Assembly: GCF_031877795.1 (NCBI RefSeq)
Contig: NC_133971.1
Location: 84,716,446 to 84,780,445 of the forward strand
Reading direction: 5' to 3'
Origin: Strix aluco
Lineage: Eukaryota; Chordata; Aves; Strigiformes; Strigidae
Length of the DNA stretch: 64,000 nucleotides
Every line of letters starts with the position of its first letter. Positions within the stretch are counted from its first letter, which is position 1. A model generated the notes under the pieces. It had not been told where the DNA came from. It made no database searches and saw nothing but the letters and a program-made list of their open reading frames with translations. Position numbers and translations under genes: made by a program. Shown here in pieces: positions 57,040 through 64,000 of this stretch.

Positions 57040-57640
57040 GCGCTGACTTTAATTTGTCTTTTTATCATGCAGCTGTTCATTGTGAGTCCTTTCTTGAACT
57101 CTGCAGTGAGTGCTCATTTTCACTGTACTGCATACCTCAGCCTCACCAGCAAACTCTGCCCTATCACTGCTCACACCCTTTCCCAGACCGTTTATGAACA
57201 CAGCAAAAATCACAAGCCCAAGCACAGATCCTGGTGAGACAGCACTGGTATGTTCCTCCATCTTAAACACTGACCATTTTCCATTCACTGTCTTCTGCCT
57301 TTTTATTAACCATAGGAATAAAGATGTTGTGAAGAAGAGCCATTAAGGACATTTGCTGTGGGTCCTTGCTGAAAGGGTTTTGGGCATTCAAGTACATCCA
57401 TCTATCCAGCCATATCCATGAAGCAGGATTCCGCACTCCAAGGAGTAAGACATGACTTCCTTCTGTCAGAGTGGGGTTGTTTCTTCCCCTTTCATCCCAT
57501 TTCTCTACAAGCCTAGAGGTGCTATTCCTAATTCCCAGTGTGGAACTCAGATTCACAAGCCACACATCCCCAGATTTACCCAAAGCTCTTAAAAATAGAA
57601 AAGCCCAACCCTGGCATTTCATTCCTCTGGTTTCAGGCCG
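57040..57640 (-). mobile_element. Degenerate CR1/L3-like LINE remnant
   Basis: The minus-strand frame around 57060-57250 contains PGSVLGLVIFAVFINGLGKG and then SDRAEFAGEAEVCSTV, which line up with the RT block [18 protein letters not shown] and the FADDT catalytic block. The aspartates of the catalytic box are lost (AGEAE). Stops and shifts occur, and the copy is much older than the CR1s to its right. Edges are approximate. Confidence 0.7.
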
Positions 57641-58663
57641 AATTAAGCAGCAGGTTTCATGTCCCGTAGCAGCTGAGAGATCTGTGTTGGGGTTCCTCCA
57701 GAGATCTCAGATAAATGCCATCTACGTCATTTACTGTTTGTGTAAGAAATTCGTTTTGAAACATACCCTGCTGATGCTTTCACCTGAACCAGGTTGCCTT
57801 ATTCATCCCTGCAAAAGGAGGTTGTAGCATGGGAAATTCCCTTCGTTCCTTGCTAGTGTGAGTAACTCACTGTGCTTTTCTGCTGGCCCTCTGTCTTCTC
57901 TGAATGGTCTTTCACACCTCTGTTACCTGTTCAGTCTATGGCAAGCTTCCAGTGTGAAACTGTTTTTTTGGTTTGGTGGGGGTTTTTTTTAGTTTTTCAG
58001 CTTATCACTCTGATGGACTCTGTTATGGTTTTCCATTTAATTTGGTGTGGTTACTGTCCTTCAGAGAATTGCAGGAGGTTTTGAGATGTGACAAAGGGTA
58101 CATCATCTCTTCCAATAAGTCTCACTTATCCTTTTGCATGCTAATTTGGTTCTTCAGAATTTGGAGTTCCCTGGAAACCCACTACAAAATCACATCCTGT
58201 TAGCCACCTTTCTACTTCTCACAGCCAACTTTACATGGGAGGTTACACACCACTTAAGATTTCAGCAGTTTCACCTTGAGCTTCTTTAGAGCCACTTGGG
58301 AGGAGGTTGGGACATGAAGGTGTGCATCCAAAGGTGGTGCAGGATCAAAGCCCAAAGCAGCACCATGGACCTGAGTTCAGAGCAAAGTTATGGCCAGTCT
58401 TTACCCCTTCTGTGGTACATTCACATTTGAATGAGGCTCTGGGTGGTTATTGACCCTGCTGTCATTGCATTTTGGATGCTGCTGATTACAGGGGCACGTT
58501 CACAGCAGGTTCCTTGAAAGAAACACAGTGTTTCTGATGCTCAGAGCTGTTCTGGTCAGGGCAGACCAGGCTGAGGATTTTCAGGTTGTGTTTTGGGCTG
58601 TGTGGGCTGTGCATTGAGCTTGCTGTGTCTGCAGTCAACTCAGCATCACAGATCCTGACAGTT
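57641..58663. other. Intergenic, no gene seen
   Basis: No coding exon, RNA gene or recognisable repeat. It ends where the reversed CR1 3' end begins (AATCATAGAATCATGG). Confidence 0.45.
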
Positions 58664-59954
58664 AATCATAGAATCATGGAATGGTTTGGGTTGGAAGGGA
58701 TCTTAAAGATCATCCAGTTCCAACCCCCCAGCCATGGGCAGGGACACCTTCCACTAGACCAGGTTGCTCAAAGCCCCGTCCAACCTGGCCTTGAACACTG
58801 CCAGGGAGGGGGCAGCCACAGCTTCTCTGGGCAACCTGTGCCAGTGTCTCACCACTCTCACAGTAAAGAATTTCTTCCTTAGATCTAATCTAATACTATG
58901 CTCTTTCAGTTTAAAACCATTACCCCTCATCCTATCCCTACACTCCCTGATAAAGAGTCCCTCCCCATCTTTCCTGTAGCCCCTTTAAGTACTGGAAGGT
59001 CCCTATAAGGTCTCCCCAGAGCCTTCTCTTCTCCAGGCTGAACACCCCCAACTCTCTCAGCCTGTCTGCACAGGGGAGGTGCTCCAGCCCCCTGATCATC
59101 TTCATGACCTCCTCTGGATCCGCTTGAGCAGGTCTTTCTTATGCTGGGGGCCCCAGAGCTGGACACAGCACTGCAGATGGGGTCTCATGAGAAGGGAAAA
59201 TCCCCTCCCTTGACCTGCTGGCTGCACTTCTCTTGATGCAGACCAGGGCACAGTTGGCTCTCTGTGCTGTGAGTGCACATGGCTGACTCATAGTCAGTTT
59301 TCATCCACCAACACCCCCAAGTCCTCTGCAGGGCTGCTCTCAATCCACTCATCCCCCAGCCTGTATTTGTGCTTGGGATTGCCCAGACCCATGTGCAGAA
59401 CCTTGCACTTGGCCTCATTGAACTTCATGAGGTTCACACAGACCCACCTCTCCAGCCTGTCCAGGTCCTTCTGGATGGCACATCCCTTCCCTCCAGCGTG
59501 TCGACCGCACCACACAGCTTGGTGTCATTGGCAAACTTGGTGAGGGTTCACTTGATCCCACTGTCCATGACCCCAACAAAGATGTTAAACAATGCCGGCC
59601 CCAACACTGACCCCTGAGGAACACCCCTAGTCACTGCTCTCCACTCAGACATCGAGCTGTTGACCACCACTCTTTGAATCTGACCATCCAGCCAATTTCT
59701 TACCCACCGAGTGGTCCATCCATCAAATCCAATTTAGAGACAAGGATATCATGCGGGACAGTGTCAGATGCTTTGCCCAAGTTCAGGTAGATGACATCAG
59801 TTGCTCTTCCCTTATCCACCAAGACTGTAACCCTGTTGTAGAAGGCCACCAAATTCATCAGGCATGATTCTCAGGAAGAAAGTGAGACAAACAAGGAGGA
59901 AGACCAAGGTCCACCAAGGCTGGGTTGTTCTGGACCAGGCATTAAAACCAGTTC

Positions 59955-60446
59955 TAAAAAGATCCCCAGAAGAGTCATTGTAGTGGGTGACTCCATTCTG
60001 AGGGGTGTCGAAGGCCCAATACGCAGACCGGACCCACTTCATAAGGAAGTCGCTGCCTCCCTGGGGCCCGCATCAAGGACCTCATGGCAAAACTCCCCGC
60101 TCTAGCGAGACCCAAGGACTACTACCCTTTCTTGGTTTTTCAGGTAGGTAGCGACGACATTACCAGGAGAAGGCCTAAAGCAATGAAGAGAGATTTCAGG
60201 TACTTGGGGAAACTGATTAAGGGGTCGGGGACACAAATTGTGTTCTCCTCCATCCCTTCAGTTGGGGGGATGGATGAAGAAGAATCCCGGAGAACTCAAC
60301 AGATGAACTTGTGGATCCAAGACTGGTGTTACAGTCAGGGCTTTGGATTTTTCAATCATGGGTTGGTATACAGGGCACCAGACCTTTTGACATTAGATGG
60401 GATGCACCTGTCCCAGAGAGGGAAAAGGATCTTGGTGCAGGAGTGA
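59955..60446 (+). pseudogene. CR1 ORF1 remnant with SGNH/GDSL esterase fold
   Basis: The reading RVIVVGDSILRG (59970-60006 region) is the GDS nucleophile block of the esterase-type CR1 ORF1. A short frame break follows, then the open part 60084-60446 has FQVGSDDI (the N/G block), IVFSSIP and PDLLTLDGMHLSQRGKRIL, which carries the Asp-x-x-His catalytic block. The N-terminal part is missing and the two segments are out of frame, so it makes no working protein. This ORF1 type is thought to aid RNA binding and retrotransposition. Confidence 0.8.
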
Positions 60447-60478
60447 GCTGGGCTCATTGACAGAGCTTTAAACTAGAT

Positions 60479-62906
60479 TTGAAGGGGGAAGGGGGCAAAA
60501 CATCAGCGGATCTGAAGTGCATGTATACCAATGCACACAGCATGGGTAACAAACAGGAGGAGCTTGAAGCCATGATGAAACAGGAAAATTATGATGTTGT
60601 GGCTATTACAGAAACATGGTGGGATGTCTCCCATGACTGGAGTGCACCAGTTGATGGCTACAAGCTCTTTAGGAGGGATAGACAAGGAAGGAGAGGTGGT
60701 GGGGTGGCGCTGTATGTTAGGGGCTGTTATGATTGCTTTGAGCACAAGTGTAGCGAAGACAGGGTAGAGTGTCTTTGCGTTAGAATCACGGGGAAGGCCA
60801 ACAGGGCAGATGTTGTAGTAGGAGTCTACTATAGGCCACCCACCCAGGACAGAGAGGTGGATGAAATATTCTATGGGCATTTAGGAGAAATCTCACGATC
60901 GCTTGCCCTTGTTCTTGTGGCAGACTTTAACTTCCCAGACATCTGCTGGAAATACAACACAGCAGAGCAGGACCAGTCCCAGAGATTCCTGGAATGTGTG
61001 GCAGATAACTTCCTGACACAACTGGTGAGAGAACCGACCAGAGAAGGTGCCCTGCTGGATCTCCTCTTTGTGAGCAGAGAAGGACTAGTAGATGATGTGA
61101 CAATTGGAGGCCAACTAGGGCACAGCAATCATGAAGTAATAGAGTTCTCTATTCTTAGGGAGGCCAGGAGAGGGGGAAGCAGAACTGACATCCTGGACTC
61201 CAAAGGGCTGACTTTGTCTTGTTTGGGCACCTGCTTGACAGGATCCCTTGGGAGACGGTCCTGAAGGGTACAGGGGTCAGGAAGGCTGGGCACTCTTCAA
61301 GAAGGAAGTGTTAATGGCTCAGGAGCAGGCGGTCCCCAGGTGCTGTAAGAGAAGCCGACAACAAGGAAGACCACCCTGGCTAAACAGGGAGCTTTGGCTG
61401 CAACTCAGGGAGAAGAGGATAGTTTACCCCTTTCGGAAGAAGGGGCTAGCAAGTCATAATGATTACAAAGATGCTGCGAGGCTATGCAGGATGGAAATCA
61501 GGAGGTCTAAAGCCCAGCTGGAAATTAATCTGGCTTCAGCAATCAAGGACAACAAGAAATGTTTCTATAAGTATGTGAGCAGCAAAAGAAAGACCAGGGA
61601 GAGCCTCCATCCCCTGCTAGACGCAGGAGGAAACATGGTAACAAGTGACAAGGAAAAGGCTGAGGTGCTTAATGCCTTCTTTGCCTCGGTCTTTAATAAC
61701 AAGACTAGTTGTATTGAGGGAATCCAGCCTCCTCAGCCAGAAGACAGAGACTGGGAGAACGACCCCCCCACAATCCAGGAGGAGATAGTCAGTGACCTAC
61801 TGCATCGCATAGATATACACAAGTATATGGGACCAGATGGGACACACCCGAGGGTGCTGAAGGAGCTGGCTGGGGTGCTCACCAAGCTGCTTGGAAATTG
61901 GCCAATGTGACGCCTCTATAAGAAAGGTCGGAAGGATGATCCGGGAAATTACAGGCCCATCAGCTTGACTTCGGTGCCCGGGAAGCTGATGGAGCAGCTC
62001 ATCCTGGGTATCATCACACAACACCTGCGGGGCAACCAGATGATCAGGCCCAGTCAGCATGGGTTTGTGAAAGGCAGGTCCTGATTGACAAACCTGGTCT
62101 CCTTCCACGACAGGGCGACCTGCTTATTGGATGAGAGAAAGGCTGTGGATGCTGTTTGCCTTGACTTCAGTAAGGCCTTTGACACCGTTTCCCACAGCAT
62201 TCTCCTGGCAAAACTGGCTGCTCGCGGCTTGGATGGGCACACGCTTTGCTGGGTAAAAAACTGGCTGGATGGCCGGGCCCAAAGAGTTGTGGTGAACGGA
62301 GTTAAATCCAGTTGGCAGCCGGTCACGAGTGGTGTCCCCCAGGGCTTGGTTTTGGGGCCACTCCTGTTTAACATCTTTATTGATGTTCTAGACGAGGGGA
62401 TCGAGTGCACCCTCAGTAAATTTGCAGATGACACCAAGTTGGGTGGGAGTGTTGATCTGCTCGAGGGTAGGGAGGCTCTGCAGAGAGACCTGGACAGGCT
62501 GGAGCGATGGGCTGAGGCCAACTGTAGGAGTTTCAATAAGGCCAAATGGCGGGTGCTGCACTTGGGCCACAACAACCCCCAGCAGCGCCACAGGCTTGGG
62601 GAGGAGTGGCTGGAGAGCTGCCAGTCAGAGAGGGACCTGGGGGTGTTGATTGACAGCTGGCTGAACATGAGCCAGCAGTGTGCCCAGGTGGCCAAGAAGG
62701 CCAATGGTATCCTGGCTTGTATCAGAAATAGTGTGGCCAGCAGGGACAGGGAAGGGATCTTACCCCTGTACTCAGCACTGGTGAGGCCGCACCTCGATTC
62801 CTGTGTTCAGTTTTGGGCCCCTCACTACAAAAAGGACATTGAATTACTCGAGTGTGTCCAGAGAAGGGCAACGAAGCTGGTGAAGGGTCTGGAGCACAGG
62901 TCGTAG
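60479..62906 (+). pseudogene. CR1 ORF2: endonuclease and reverse transcriptase, broken
   Basis: APE endonuclease in 60479-61264: motifs YTNAHSMGNK, ITETWWD, VGVYYRPP, VADFNFPDI and GHSNHEVIEF. The last is normally GHSDHE, so the catalytic Asp of the SDH triad is changed. A +1 frame shift falls near 61245-61264. RT follows in 61248-62906: [30 protein letters not shown] and [10 protein letters not shown], so the YADD-type catalytic pair is kept. In-frame TGA stops occur at 61908 and 62082, and a short deletion seems to lie just before 61908. The element cannot make a full ORF2 protein. Confidence 0.92.
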
Positions 62907-63670
62907 GAGGAGTGGCTGAGGGAACTGGGGTTGTTTAGTCTGGAGAAGAGGAGGCTGAGGGGAGACCTCATCGCCCTTTACAGCTACCTGAAAGGAGGTT
63001 GCAGAGAGCTGGGGATGAGTCTCTTTAACCAAGTAACAAGCAATAGGACAAGAGGGAATGGCCTGAAGTTGTGCCAGGGAAGGTTTAGACTGGATATTAG
63101 GAAGCATTTCTTTACAGAACGGGTTGTTAGGTGTTGGAATGGGCTGCCCAGGGAGGTGGTGGAGTCCCCATCCCTGGAGGTGTTCAAGAGGCAGGCTGAC
63201 ATAGCGCTGAGGGATATGGTGTAGTTGGGAACTGTCAATGTTAGGTTAACGGTTGGACTAGATGATCTTCAAGGTCTTTTCCAACCTAGACGGTTCTGTG
63301 ATTCTGTGATTTGCCCTTAGTGAAGCCATGTTGGCTGTCACCAATCACCTCTTTATTTTCCATGTGCCCTACCATAGTTTCCAGGAGGATCTGATCCACG
63401 ATCTTGCCAGGCACAGAGGTGAGACTGACTGTCCTGTTGTTCCCCAGCTCTTCCCTTTTCCCCTTTTTAAAAATAGGGTTATGTTTCTTCTTCTCCAGTC
63501 AGCGGGAACTTCATCAGACTTCTCAAATATGATGGATAGTGGCTCAGCCACTTCATCTGCCAGTTCCCTCAGGACGCATGGATGCATCCCATCAGGTCCC
63601 ATGGACTTGTGCATCTTCAGGTCCCTTAGATGGTCTCAAACCTGATCTCCTACAGACCAGGGGGACCCCC

Positions 63671-64000
63671 AGTGCACCACAGATTTTGTTCCCAAAGCTG
63701 TGCTTAGCTTCCAGTCAAGCAAAAACATTTGGCAAATTAGGATGTTGGATAATTAGGAAGAAAAACCACATCACAGTGTCAGGAGACCTGGAAGAGTGTA
63801 TCAAAGGGCTTCTCCTGCTGCTTTTGTGCTTTGGAGGTGTCCGCCAGCAACTGAGCCCTGCTGTGGCTGGTGTAGCAGGCATCAGCACAGCTGCTGAGTC
63901 TCTGCTAAAAGTGTCTTCTCACCCAAATACTGTCCGGGCTGCAATGACAGCAACCACACAGCAAGGGCCTGCCAAGCTGAGGCTGCACCAGCCTCACCCT
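63671..64000. other. Right edge, no gene seen
   Basis: The last 330 bases after the older CR1 show no splice-bounded exon or repeat that I can name. The stretch may begin an intergenic region that continues beyond the window. Confidence 0.4.

Larger units (their letters stand above)
59870..63311 (+). mobile_element. Younger CR1 LINE, 3.4 kb, nearly complete ORF2
   Basis: Plus-strand CR1 from within ORF1 to the ATTCTGTGATTCTGTGATT end at about 63292-63311. TGATT occurs on both sides (59865-59869 and 63307-63311); the right copy overlaps the element's own terminal repeat, so it may be a short target duplication or microhomology used in insertion. The 5' end is truncated inside ORF1. The order is ORF1 esterase remnant, APE endonuclease, reverse transcriptase, 3' UTR. 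It is inserted head-on into the older CR1. Confidence 0.95.
58664..63670 (-). mobile_element. Older CR1 LINE, split by a younger CR1
   Basis: Minus-strand CR1 in two pieces: 58664-59869 (3' end, 3' UTR and RT C-terminal part, including [19 protein letters not shown] near 59470) and 63312 to about 63670 (upstream RT with [20 protein letters not shown]). Joining the pieces at CATGATT|TGCCC restores the RT reading GFTKGKSCL as a continuous segment. The copy is 5'-truncated near 63670 and has several frame breaks. Its own 5' limit is approximate. Confidence 0.92.

Noticed and set aside
1-64000. tRNA, rRNA, snoRNA, RMRP-type RNA or CRISPR array
   Set aside because: I looked for RMRP because it neighbours ARHGEF39 in human, and for spaced repeats. 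Nothing convincing was seen by eye; a covariance-model search would be decisive.

Overview
The window is nuclear DNA from a bird. Many CR1 LINE copies end in the avian-type ATTCTGTG 3' repeat, there are three avian-type endogenous retroviral LTR pieces, and the spliced genes are vertebrate with GT-AG introns and CpG-island promoters. I cannot name the species. Exon models below were built by hand from splice sites and frame continuity; every model closes in frame.

Layout. 1-5113 (+): the last five coding exons of COL26A1, a secreted EMI-domain collagen whose 5' part lies left of the window. 5114-9089: AT-rich, no gene seen. 9090-10623 (+): CpG island and the complete three-exon MRPL17 (mitochondrial ribosomal protein, 171 aa), with two ZNF143-like promoter motifs. 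10937-12877: a minus-strand CR1 split by a solo LTR. 14827-24922 (-): ARHGEF39, a small DH-PH Rho exchange factor, nine coding exons, 338 aa, with a probable noncoding first exon ending at 26962. 26962-27827: a CpG-rich stretch with a 280-bp CA-rich repeat, lying between the 5' ends of ARHGEF39 and the next gene, which point away from each other. 27828-52688 (+): a 29-exon, 1068-aa unconventional myosin with motor head, one IQ motif, a short charged helix, a proline-rich stretch and an SH2 domain near the C terminus. Its 3' UTR probably runs to about 55355. 57040-64000: mostly LINE sequence, including a 3.4-kb plus-strand CR1 inserted inside an older minus-strand CR1.

The most notable item is the SH2-tailed myosin. 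I recall such motors as a small metazoan myosin class missing from the human set. The stretch just before the SH2 domain also resembles the SH2D2A/SH2D7/HSH2D adaptor family, so the tail looks like a whole adaptor module joined to a motor. A Rho exchange factor and a phosphotyrosine-reading actin motor share a divergent promoter region here, which makes co-regulation worth testing, but the sequence alone does not prove it.
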